Positions 54,652-61,726 of a stretch of 61,726 nucleotides of DNA are shown one piece after another; the stretch's first letter is position 1, and each line of letters begins with the position of its first letter. The notes under the pieces were generated by a model. That model ran no database searches, was not told where the DNA came from, and saw only the letters and a list, made by a program, of their open reading frames with translations. The position numbers and the translations under genes are program-made. Source of the DNA: an uncultured Clostridia bacterium (GTDB lineage Bacteria; Bacillota; Clostridia; Lachnospirales; CAG-274); contig CALWDX010000013.1 of NCBI GenBank assembly GCA_944376805.1, positions 1-61,726 of the forward strand, read 5' to 3'.

Positions 54652-55596
54652 ATGTATTATATAGGTATTGATTTAGGTGGAACAACTATAAAAGGTGGAA
54701 TTGTTACAGAAGATGGAAAAATAATTAAAAGTAAATCATCACCAACTTTGCCAGAAAGAGAAGGTAATGAAATAGTAAAATCTATGGCTATGCTTGCATT
54801 AGAACTTATAGAAGAAGAAGGAATTAATATATCAGATGTACATTCTGTAGGTATAGGTGCCCCAGGTCTTATAGATAGTAAAAATAAAGTTATAGTAGCA
54901 TCTAGCAACATTAATTTTGATAATACTAAAGTTGAAGAAGAAATGAAAAAATACATAGATTTACCTATATATTTAGAAAATGATGCTAATTGTGCTACAA
55001 TAGCAGAGTTTGTTTGTGGGAGTATGAAAGGTTATAAAGATGGTATAATGCTTACTATAGGTACAGGTGTAGGTGGTGGCATTATATTAGATAGCAAAGT
55101 AGCAAAAGGTAGTTATCTTGGTGAAGGTGAACTTGGACATACTATTATAGATTACACAGGTGGAGATTATTGTAGTTGTGGTCAAAAAGGTTGTTTAGAA
55201 ACATTTTGTTCAGCAAATGCTATTATAAAGTATGCCAAACAATTATTAGAAAATGAAAAAAATAGTAAAGTTTTAGAATTTGCAGATAGTTTTGATGAAA
55301 TAAATGCAAAAAATATTTTTGATGCCTATGATTTAGGTGATGAAATAGCTTTAAAAGTAATAGAAAGATTTAATACTTATATGGCTATTGGTATTGTAAA
55401 TTTTGTTAATATTTTTAGACCAGCTATTATATCTATTGGTGGTGGTGCCTCAGCTAGAGGAGAATTACTTACTAAACCTATTGAAGAATTAGCACAAAAA
55501 ATGATTTATGGTAATGGGTTTGAAACAAAAATAGTTCCAGCTATTTTAGGAAATGATGCAGGTATTATTGGTGCGGCTATGATTAGTAAAGCATAA
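54652..55596 (+). CDS. glcK: ROK family glucokinase
   Basis: Phosphorylates glucose with ATP. ATG 54652 (MYYIGIDLGG) is used because AGGAGTG lies upstream; an in-frame GTG at 54643 belongs to that RBS. The 314-residue protein has the N-terminal phosphate loop GIDLGGTTIKGG, sugar-binding ENDANCATIAE, ATP-site GTGVGGGI, and ROK zinc cysteines CSCGQKGCLE. Non-PTS glucose entry would need this kinase. It begins 22 bases after hprK. Confidence 0.93.
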   Translation: MYYIGIDLGGTTIKGGIVTEDGKIIKSKSSPTLPEREGNEIVKSMAMLALELIEEEGINISDVHSVGIGAPGLIDSKNKVIVASSNINFDNTKVEEEMKKYIDLPIYLENDANCATIAEFVCGSMKGYKDGIMLTIGTGVGGGIILDSKVAKGSYLGEGELGHTIIDYTGGDYCSCGQKGCLETFCSANAIIKYAKQLLENEKNSKVLEFADSFDEINAKNIFDAYDLGDEIALKVIERFNTYMAIGIVNFVNIFRPAIISIGGGASARGELLTKPIEELAQKMIYGNGFETKIVPAILGNDAGIIGAAMISKA

Positions 55597-55656
55597 TAAA
55601 TAAATTTTAGAATATTATATATTAAAATTATATTGTTAGACTTGGAGGAGCTTTAA

Positions 55657-56550
55657 TTGGATATATTTGAAAAAGTTTTAAATAAAGAACAAATTTTTAT
55701 AAATGAACCTATGAAAAAACATACAACATTTAAAATAGGTGGTAATGCAGATTTTTTACTATTACCAAATACAGTAGAAGAAATAAAAAATATTATAAAA
55801 ATTTGTCAAGACAATAATATAAACTATTATATTGTTGGTAATGGAAGCAACCTTTTAGTTTCTGACAAAGGCTTTAGAGGAGCTATAATAAAGCTATTTA
55901 AAAATTTTAATAAAATACAAATAGAAAATAATATAATAAAAGCACAATCGGGAGCTACTTTAAGTGCTATAGCTAAAAAAGCTTATGACAATTCACTACA
56001 AGGGTTAGAGTTTGCATCAGGTATACCAGGAACTATTGGTGGTGGTGTATGTATGAATGCAGGAGCTTATGGTGGAGAGCTTAAAGATGTTATAAAAGAA
56101 GTAACTATTTTAAAAGATAATGAAATTATTACTTTAAATAATAAAGATTGTGAATTTGAATATAGAAATAGTAAAATATTAAAAGAAAAATTATTAGTAT
56201 TAGAAGTTACTATACAACTTGAAAATGGAATAAAAGAAAATATACTTGCAAAAATGAAAGAAAATAACAAAAGTAGAAATGAAAAACAACCTGTAGAATA
56301 TCCTAGTGCAGGGAGTACTTTTAAAAGACCACCTAATAATTTTGCAGGAAAGTTAATTATGGAAGCTGGTCTTGCAGGTAAAACTATTGGTGGAGCTTGT
56401 ATATCAAAAAAACATTGTGGATTTATAATAAATAATGGTAATGCTACTTGTAATGATGTTTTAACATTAGCAGATTTTGCTTGTAAACAAGTAAAAGAAA
56501 AATTTAATATAAATCTTGAAAAAGAAATACGCGTAATAGGTGAAAGCTAG
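55657..56550 (+). CDS. murB: UDP-N-acetylenolpyruvoylglucosamine reductase MurB
   Basis: Second committed step of peptidoglycan precursor synthesis, FAD- and NADPH-dependent. The 297-residue protein starts at TTG 55657 behind GGAGGAG. FAD-binding segments are HTTFKIGGNADFL and GNGSNLLVSDKGF, with SGIPGTIGGGVCMNAGAYGGE; the catalytic Ser is in YPSAGSTFKRPP, and the final RVIGES holds the Glu. Followed 8 bases later by rapZ. Confidence 0.96.
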   Translation: MDIFEKVLNKEQIFINEPMKKHTTFKIGGNADFLLLPNTVEEIKNIIKICQDNNINYYIVGNGSNLLVSDKGFRGAIIKLFKNFNKIQIENNIIKAQSGATLSAIAKKAYDNSLQGLEFASGIPGTIGGGVCMNAGAYGGELKDVIKEVTILKDNEIITLNNKDCEFEYRNSKILKEKLLVLEVTIQLENGIKENILAKMKENNKSRNEKQPVEYPSAGSTFKRPPNNFAGKLIMEAGLAGKTIGGACISKKHCGFIINNGNATCNDVLTLADFACKQVKEKFNINLEKEIRVIGES

Positions 56551-56558
56551 GTGATAAA

Positions 56559-57425
56559 ATGAAATATGTTATTTTAACAGGTATGTCTGGAGCAGGTAAA
56601 AGTAGTGTTTTAAAGTTTTTTGAAGATATAGGTTACTTTTGTGTAGATAATTTGCCACCATCTTTAATACCTAAATTTATAGAACTATGTGATAAACCAG
56701 GTACAGAAATTGAAAAAGTAGCTATAGGTATTGATATAAGAGGTGGAAAACTATTTGATGATTTTTTTACTTATCTATCAGAAATGAAAAATGAAAATCA
56801 TTCTTTTGAAATATTATTTTTAGATTGTTCAGATGAGGTTCTTTTAAAAAGATATAAAGAAACTAGAAGAAGACACCCACTTGCTAAAGGTGAAAGACTT
56901 ATAACTGGTATAGTTAGAGAAAGAGAACTTTTAAGTGATATAAGAAGAAAGTCTGATTATATTATAGATACAAGTCATATTTTATCAAGACAGTTAAAAC
57001 AAAAAATAAATGATATATTTATAGAAAATAAAGAATTTAATAGTCTTATGATAAATATATTATCTTTTGGTTTTAAATATGGAACACCTAGTGATGCAGA
57101 TTTAGTTTTTGATGTTAGATTTTTACCTAATCCATTTTATATTGAGGAATTAAAACATTTAACTGGAAATGATATGTCTGTTCATGATTATGTTATGAAA
57201 TATGAAGAAAGTAATATATTTTTAGAAAAATTACTTGATATGATAAACTTTTTAATACCAAATTATATAAAAGAGGGTAAAAATCAATTAGTTATAGCTA
57301 TTGGTTGTACAGGGGGTAAACACCGTTCTGTTACATTAGCTAATGAACTTTATAATGAACTAAATAAATTAGAGTATAGTACAATTATTACTCATAGAGA
57401 TATTGACAAAGACAGTAAGAAGTAG
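56559..57425 (+). CDS. rapZ: RNase adapter / nucleotide-binding protein RapZ
   Basis: P-loop protein (YvcJ in B. subtilis) of 288 residues with Walker A GMSGAGKS (8-15), FEDIGYFCVDNLPP, RRRHPLAKGERL, DTSHILSRQLK and the C-terminal GCTGGKHRSVTLAN. In E. coli it controls glmS mRNA through RNase E; in Firmicutes the target is different and unclear. It sits between murB and whiA. yvcK, usually found between rapZ and whiA, is absent. Confidence 0.96.
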   Translation: MKYVILTGMSGAGKSSVLKFFEDIGYFCVDNLPPSLIPKFIELCDKPGTEIEKVAIGIDIRGGKLFDDFFTYLSEMKNENHSFEILFLDCSDEVLLKRYKETRRRHPLAKGERLITGIVRERELLSDIRRKSDYIIDTSHILSRQLKQKINDIFIENKEFNSLMINILSFGFKYGTPSDADLVFDVRFLPNPFYIEELKHLTGNDMSVHDYVMKYEESNIFLEKLLDMINFLIPNYIKEGKNQLVIAIGCTGGKHRSVTLANELYNELNKLEYSTIITHRDIDKDSKK

Positions 57426-57448
57426 TATATTACAATAAGGTGATAAAA

Positions 57449-58354
57449 ATGTCCTTTTCTTTAAATGTGAAAAAAGAAATTTATACAATTATTCATAATA
57501 GACATTGTGCTATTGCAGAATTAGCTTCTATTATTGATTTTTGTTCAGATATAAGTTATAACCCATTATTTATTAGCATATCATCAGAAAATAAATTTAT
57601 TTTAGATAAATTTAAAAGTCTTATAAAGTTTATTTTTGATATAGATATTTTAATAAATAGTGATAATGGTAAATCTTATAAAATTTTTATAGATAATAAA
57701 GAATTAATAACAAAAATATTTAATATAATTAATAAAAATGTGTATGAAGAAGAATTATATAGTTCTTTAATTGTAACAAGTATATGTTGTAAAAGAGCTT
57801 ATATAAGGGGTGCATTTTTAGGTGTTGGATATATTTGTTCACCAGAAAAAAATTATCATTTAGAGTTTATATGTAACTCATATATACAAGCACAAAATCT
57901 CAAAGATTTAATTAATTTTTTTGACATAGATGCTAAATGTTTAGAAAAGAAAGAAAATTTTATAGTATATATAAAAGAAGCTGAACAAATAGTTGAATTA
58001 TTAAATATTATTGAAGCTCATAAAGCTTTATTAGAACTTGAAAATATAAGAGTTTTTAAAGATGTTAGAAATAATATTAATAGAATAGTAAACTGTGAAA
58101 CAGCAAATTTAAATAAAGTTGTTTCAGCTAGTATTAAGCAAAAAGAAAATATTGAATTTATTAAGAAAACAGTAGGGCTAGATTATTTGCCAAAACCTCT
58201 TAAAGAAATAGCAACATTACGATTAAACTACCCTGATAGAAGTCTTCAAGAGCTTAGTCAAATGACGAACCCGGTTATAACTAAGTCTGGTGTAAACCAT
58301 AGACTTAAAAAAATAAATAGTATAGCAGAAAACCTAAGGGGGAAGATAAGATGA
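57449..58354 (+). CDS. whiA: WhiA, DNA-binding regulator
   Basis: The 301-residue protein starts at ATG 57449 (MSFSLNVKKEI) behind AAGGTGAT; an in-frame GTG at 57440 is part of the RBS. N-terminal LAGLIDADG-like domain (RAYIRGAFLGVGYICSPEKN) and a C-terminal helix-turn-helix (YPDRSLQELSQM, SGVNHRLKKI). It is involved in sporulation in actinomycetes and in cell division and chromosome segregation in B. subtilis. Its TGA overlaps the crh start as ATGA. Confidence 0.95.
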   Translation: MSFSLNVKKEIYTIIHNRHCAIAELASIIDFCSDISYNPLFISISSENKFILDKFKSLIKFIFDIDILINSDNGKSYKIFIDNKELITKIFNIINKNVYEEELYSSLIVTSICCKRAYIRGAFLGVGYICSPEKNYHLEFICNSYIQAQNLKDLINFFDIDAKCLEKKENFIVYIKEAEQIVELLNIIEAHKALLELENIRVFKDVRNNINRIVNCETANLNKVVSASIKQKENIEFIKKTVGLDYLPKPLKEIATLRLNYPDRSLQELSQMTNPVITKSGVNHRLKKINSIAENLRGKIR

Positions 58355-58596
58355 AAGAACAAAATTTAAAAATAACAGCATCCATAGAGGCAAGAGAAGT
58401 TGCATTAATTGTACAAACAGCTAGTAAATTTGCAAGCAGTATCAAAATTATGCTTGATGATAAAAAGGTAAATGCAAAAAGTATAATGGGTCTTATTGCC
58501 CTTGGTGGTTTAGACGGAAAAGATGTTACTATTTCAGCAGAAGGACACGACGAAGAAGATGCCATAAAAGAACTTGCAGATTTTTTAACACAATAA
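58351..58596 (+). CDS. crh: Crh-like HPr-family protein lacking the PTS histidine
   Basis: The 81-residue protein aligns with HPr throughout (VALIVQTASKFASSIKIML, NAKSIMGLIALG, EGHDEEDAIKELADF). At the HPr active-site loop, HARPA is replaced by EAREV (Glu13 for His15), so it cannot accept phosphate from enzyme I. The regulatory serine equivalent to Ser46 is kept (Ser44 in NAKSIMG), so HprK can phosphorylate it. That is the Crh pattern. The ATGA overlap with whiA implies coupled translation. A full HPr is not in the window. Confidence 0.85.
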   Translation: MKEQNLKITASIEAREVALIVQTASKFASSIKIMLDDKKVNAKSIMGLIALGGLDGKDVTISAEGHDEEDAIKELADFLTQ

Positions 58597-58602
58597 TTAT
58601 AT

Positions 58603-58632
58603 AAATAAGCTACCATTTTTGGTAGCTTATTT
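58603..58632 (+). terminator. hprK-crh cluster terminator
   Basis: AAATAAGCTACC pairs perfectly with GGTAGCTTATTT around ATTTTT, directly after crh. Confidence 0.85.
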
Positions 58633-58666
58633 TATAGATAATAGTATTAATTTTAAGGAGGTATTT

Positions 58667-59173
58667 ATGGAAATTAGAAAATCTACATATGAAGATATAG
58701 AAAACATAATGATAATAATAAATCAAGCAAAACAATATTTTATTGATAAAGAAATTTTTCAATGGAGTAAAAAATATCCAAATAATGATACTATAAAAAA
58801 TGATATAGATAAAAATACAAGTTTTGTTGTTATAGATAATAATAAAATAGTAGCAACTTTTTCACTTATTATAGGTGAGGATAGTTGCTATAAAAATATA
58901 TATGAGGGTAGATGGTTAACTAATAATATATATGGTACTATACATAGATTAGCTATTGATAATAGTTATAAAAGAAAAGGAATAGGTAATATTATTATAC
59001 AATATAGTGAAAATTATTGTTTAAATAATAATGTTAATAGTTTAAGAATAGATACACATAAGCTAAATATACCTATGACTAAACTTATAGAAAAAAATAA
59101 TTTTACATATTGTGGTATAATAAAAACAGAATATTCTTCTAATAGAATAGCATATGAAAAAATATTAAAATAA
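58667..59173 (+). CDS. GNAT family N-acetyltransferase
   Basis: ATG 58667 (MEIRKSTYED) is preceded by AAGGAGG; an upstream in-frame TTG overlaps the terminator and is rejected. The 168-residue product has the acetyl-CoA loop YKRKGIGNIIIQY after the HRLAIDNS strand, and an N-terminal RKSTYEDIENIM typical of the family. DKEIFQW suggests the common small subgroup acting on unknown small molecules or proteins. Its own start and the preceding terminator make it a separate unit. Confidence 0.85.
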   Translation: MEIRKSTYEDIENIMIIINQAKQYFIDKEIFQWSKKYPNNDTIKNDIDKNTSFVVIDNNKIVATFSLIIGEDSCYKNIYEGRWLTNNIYGTIHRLAIDNSYKRKGIGNIIIQYSENYCLNNNVNSLRIDTHKLNIPMTKLIEKNNFTYCGIIKTEYSSNRIAYEKILK

Positions 59174-59199
59174 ATTTTATGCAAAATATTACATAAATC

Positions 59200-59227
59200 T
59201 TGACAATATTATAAAATTTGGTATATT
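59200..59227 (+). promoter_or_regulatory. promoter of purine permease gene
   Basis: TTGACA, 16 bases, TATATT; coding starts at 59277. The leader is about 40 bases, too short for a purine riboswitch. Confidence 0.55.
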
Positions 59228-59276
59228 TATAAATAGTAATAACTAAATATTATAATATATCATAGGAGAGAAAAAA

Positions 59277-60611
59277 ATGAACTTATTTAAGCTCAAAGAA
59301 AATGGAACAGATGTTTCAACAGAAGTTTTTGCTGGTATTACAACATTTATGACAATGGCTTATATTTTAGTTGTAAACCCAAATATTTTAAGTGCAACAG
59401 GTATGGACAAGGGGGCACTATTTACAGCAACAGCATTAGCAGCATTTTTAGGTTGTATAATGATGGCACTTTTAGCCAATTATCCTTTTGGTTTAGCACC
59501 AGGTATGGGACTTAATGCTTATTTTGCATATACAGTTGCTAGTGAATATGGTTGGCAAGTAGCCCTTTTTGCTGTATTTATTGAAGGTATTGTATTTTTA
59601 GTATTTTCATTTTTTAATATTAGAGAAGCAATTTTTAATTCTGTACCTAAAAATTTAAAAAATTCTGTTAGTGTAGGTCTTGGACTTTTTATAACTTTTA
59701 TAGGGTTACAAAATGCAGGTATAATAGTAAAAGACCCTTCAACAGCAGTAGCACTTGGGGATATTAAAAGTGTAGCACCATTTTTAGCGTTAATAGGTAT
59801 TATTATTACAACTGTTTTTATAATCAAAAAAGTTAAAGGTGCATTATTTTGGGGAATTTTAGTAACTTGGGTTCTTGGTATGATTTGTCAAATAACAGGA
59901 ATATATGAAGTAAATACAGAAAAAGGATTATTTAATCTTATTCCAAGTGGTTTTATATCATTACCACCATCAATAAAAGATATTAATCTTTTTACAGCAT
60001 TTAAAAGTATAGATTTTAATGTTGTTAAAGTTACAGATATTGTTGTTGTAGTATTTGCATTTTTATTTGTTGATATGTTTGATACAATAGGTACTCTTAT
60101 AGGTGTATCTGAAAAAGCTAATTTTTTAGATAAAAATGGTAAGTTACCTAAATTAAAACAAGCACTTTTAGCAGATGCTGTAGCGACAACTGCAGGTGCT
60201 ATGCTTGGTACTTCAACAACAACTACATTTGTTGAAAGTGCATCAGGTGTTGCAGAGGGTGGTAGAACAGGTTTAACTTCAATGGTTACAGGTTTATTAT
60301 TTTTAGTAGCTTTAATATTTTCACCTATATTTATTGTTATACCTGGTTTTGCAACAGCTCCAACACTCATTATTGTAGGCTTATTTATGATAGAAAATGT
60401 AGTTAATATAGATTTTAGTGATTATACAGAAGGTTTACCAGCATTTATAACAATAGTAATGATGCCTTTTGCTTATAGTATTGCTGACGGTTTAGTATTT
60501 GGATTTTTAAGTTATGTATTTCTTAAACTTTTAACTGGTAGAGGTAAAGAAGTTAGTAGGGTTATGTACATATTATCTGTATTATTTATTATAAAATTAT
60601 TATTGGAATAG
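59277..60611 (+). CDS. NCS2 family permease, guanine/hypoxanthine (PbuG/AzgA type)
   Basis: A 444-residue proton symporter with about 12-14 membrane segments. EVFAGITTFMTMAYILVVNP at the N-terminus, NYPFGLAPGMGLNAYFAY, and the late GTSTTTTFVESASGVAEGGRTGLTS are the AzgA/PbuG hallmarks. It probably imports hypoxanthine, guanine or adenine, fitting hpt at 6416. AGGAGAG precedes the ATG. Confidence 0.92.
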   Translation: MNLFKLKENGTDVSTEVFAGITTFMTMAYILVVNPNILSATGMDKGALFTATALAAFLGCIMMALLANYPFGLAPGMGLNAYFAYTVASEYGWQVALFAVFIEGIVFLVFSFFNIREAIFNSVPKNLKNSVSVGLGLFITFIGLQNAGIIVKDPSTAVALGDIKSVAPFLALIGIIITTVFIIKKVKGALFWGILVTWVLGMICQITGIYEVNTEKGLFNLIPSGFISLPPSIKDINLFTAFKSIDFNVVKVTDIVVVVFAFLFVDMFDTIGTLIGVSEKANFLDKNGKLPKLKQALLADAVATTAGAMLGTSTTTTFVESASGVAEGGRTGLTSMVTGLLFLVALIFSPIFIVIPGFATAPTLIIVGLFMIENVVNIDFSDYTEGLPAFITIVMMPFAYSIADGLVFGFLSYVFLKLLTGRGKEVSRVMYILSVLFIIKLLLE

Positions 60612-60615
60612 AAAA

Positions 60616-60642
60616 TAAGGGTGTAGAATTTCTACACCCTTA
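60616..60642. terminator. bidirectional terminator between convergent genes
   Basis: TAAGGGTGTAGA pairs with TCTACACCCTTA around ATT. Without a long T-run on the plus strand it is of medium strength. Confidence 0.65.
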
Positions 60643-60670
60643 ACATTAATTATAACATTTATAATAAAAA

Positions 60671-61726
60671 TTACCTTGTTGTTTTTTTAACAATTTCTTC
60701 ATATTTTTTAATGTATTTTTCATATAAATCATGAAGTTCTTTTTCTGTTTTACTATTTTCTTTATTTTCCTTTTCAAATTTAATATTTAATTTTGTAAGT
60801 TTTAAATAATCATTTCTTAATTCAGTAGGTACTAAATATGCTTCATAACGTTTTGCTCTTGCAGTTTTTAAAGTTTCATTAAAAGTTGTATTAGGAGCTA
60901 TTTTATATTCTTTATATATACTTTCTTCAACAGACATATTTGAAAATGAGAAAATATCTTCAGATATATCATATAAAAATAAACTATATTCATCATTAGT
61001 TGTATTATTAAGTTGCAAATCTAAATTGTTGTAATTACCAACATTAAACCTAAAGCTTTTTGTATCAAGTATATTAATAACATTTGGATTATTATCATTA
61101 ATAGGTAAAGTTTCTTCTTTAGATAAATTTGTCACACTATCAACACCTAAATCTTCTAAAGTATTTCCAGTAGTAACTGTTATATTACAAGATGGAGCAT
61201 GTCCATATTTATGACGCAGTTGTAACTCGTATCTAGTAAAAAGGCTTAATAACTTCAAATACATATACAGTTTTATCTTTTTTAGGTACAGAAAATGTAT
61301 CAAGATATACTTTTTTATCTTGGTCATAGTTATATCCAGAATATTCCCCATAAATACTGCAATATAAGTCATATGTATCATTTGGGTCATCTTTATGTTT
61401 ACTTATATTTTCTAATTCTATTTTTACATAGTTATCACTAATACTTCCACTTTGGTCAAAGTTACTTAAATAGAAGTTTAATTTTAGTTGGTCTACTGAA
61501 GTAGGTTCTTCATTTATAAAAGTACCTTTTAATCTAACTTTTGGTTTTTTTTGTTCTTCTGAAGGTTCTTCTGTTCTAGGAGAAGAATCTTTACTATAAA
61601 AATTAGCAGGTTCATCAAAATTTCTAACAAAGTTAGTATTAGCAAATACATTTATTTTATTATTAGAATAAAAGGTACTAAAAACTAAAATAAATGAAAT
61701 ACAAATTAATGTAAAAAAGATACTTA
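60671..61726 (-). pseudogene. secreted protein with one frameshift, 5' end beyond window
   Basis: Two frames on the minus strand together encode one protein. Frame A is open from the window edge and gives 163 residues: a hydrophobic signal sequence (probable cleavage near NVFA|NT), then a Pro/Glu/Lys linker and a domain ending FEVIKPFY with TAG at 61233-61235. Frame B continues with FTRYELQLRHKYGHAPSC to TAA at 60671-60673. Removing one T from the T5 run (61238-61242 as A on the plus strand) joins them in frame. The C-terminus is a charged helix (EKENKENSKTEKELHDLYEK). No family recognised. It is either a real pseudogene, phase-variable, or an assembly error. Confidence 0.7.

Noticed and set aside
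59174..59276. Purine riboswitch upstream of the permease
   Set aside because: The promoter at 59200-59227 leaves only about 40-50 leader bases, and no three-way junction elements are seen.
13096..60642. Similar GGTGTAGA stems at 13096 and 60616 as a dispersed repeat family
   Set aside because: Only about 8-10 bases are shared, both are ordinary terminators, and the flanks differ.

Overview
The window looks like chromosome of an AT-rich, endospore-forming, anaerobic Firmicute of the class Clostridia, possibly on the Lachnospirales side; the sequence alone does not fix the genus. The reasons are very low G+C by eye, strong GGAGG-type ribosome binding sites, frequent UUG starts, sporulation and germination genes (spoIIE, gerAA-AB-AC), a fermentative AdhE, and Firmicute-type gene neighbourhoods (spoIIE-tilS-hpt-ftsH, mcsA-mcsB-clpC, rho-rpmE, hprK-murB-rapZ-whiA-crh). 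Most of it is core genome. I saw no tRNA, rRNA, insertion sequence, prophage or CRISPR array.

Layout. 1-3783: 3' part of a very large fibronectin-III-like surface protein, cut by the left edge. 3.8-11.1 kb, minus strand: spoIIE, a small membrane protein, tilS, hpt, ftsH and a DUF4303-like protein. 11.2-13.1 kb, plus: pseudouridine synthase, cutC, YrvL-like protein. 13.1-17.4 kb, minus: M20 amidohydrolase with a dedicated-looking transporter, then rqcH. 17.6-26.7 kb, plus: ychF, nfeD-floA, a diguanylate cyclase, two small zinc-ribbon proteins, then the protein quality-control operon mcsA-mcsB-clpC followed by kptA. 26.7-33.2 kb, minus: a carbohydrate ABC importer (two permeases, two near-identical binding lipoproteins, no ATPase), a YesL-like protein and a GNAT. 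33.3-37.1 kb, plus: gerA germinant receptor. 37.2-39.8 kb, minus: adhE. 40.2-46.0 kb, plus: two paralogous small membrane proteins, pnp, M16 peptidase, DUF378, sfsA and a small membrane protein. 46.0-53.1 kb, minus: a 57-aa ORF, a phosphodiester glycosidase fusion, an LCP protein, rpmE, rho and a LysM protein. 53.4-60.6 kb, plus: hprK, glucokinase, murB, rapZ, whiA, a Crh-like protein, a GNAT and a purine permease. 60.7 kb to the right edge, minus: a secreted protein with a frameshift.

How the genes fit together. HprK and the Crh-like protein, which lacks the PTS histidine but keeps the regulatory serine, form a carbon-catabolite signalling pair in one run with glucokinase, MurB, RapZ and WhiA, so sugar status, wall precursor supply and division control are co-located. 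McsA, McsB and ClpC form the arginine-phosphorylation degradation route. The usual first gene ctsR is absent, and a CIRCE-like (HrcA-type) operator lies over the promoter instead. RqcH adds ribosome rescue and FtsH membrane proteolysis. The LCP protein and the phosphodiester glycosidase form an envelope-polymer operon.

No clearly new multi-gene system stands out. The best leads are the ctsR-less, CIRCE-like control of clpC; the His-less HPr without a neighbouring yvcK; the LCP/phosphodiester-glycosidase/phosphoesterase-like fusion locus; the duplicated binding proteins separated by a terminator-like hairpin; two short genes (45 and 57 codons) that are easy to miss; and the single-base frameshift at the right edge. 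Promoter, operator and hairpin calls were made by eye.
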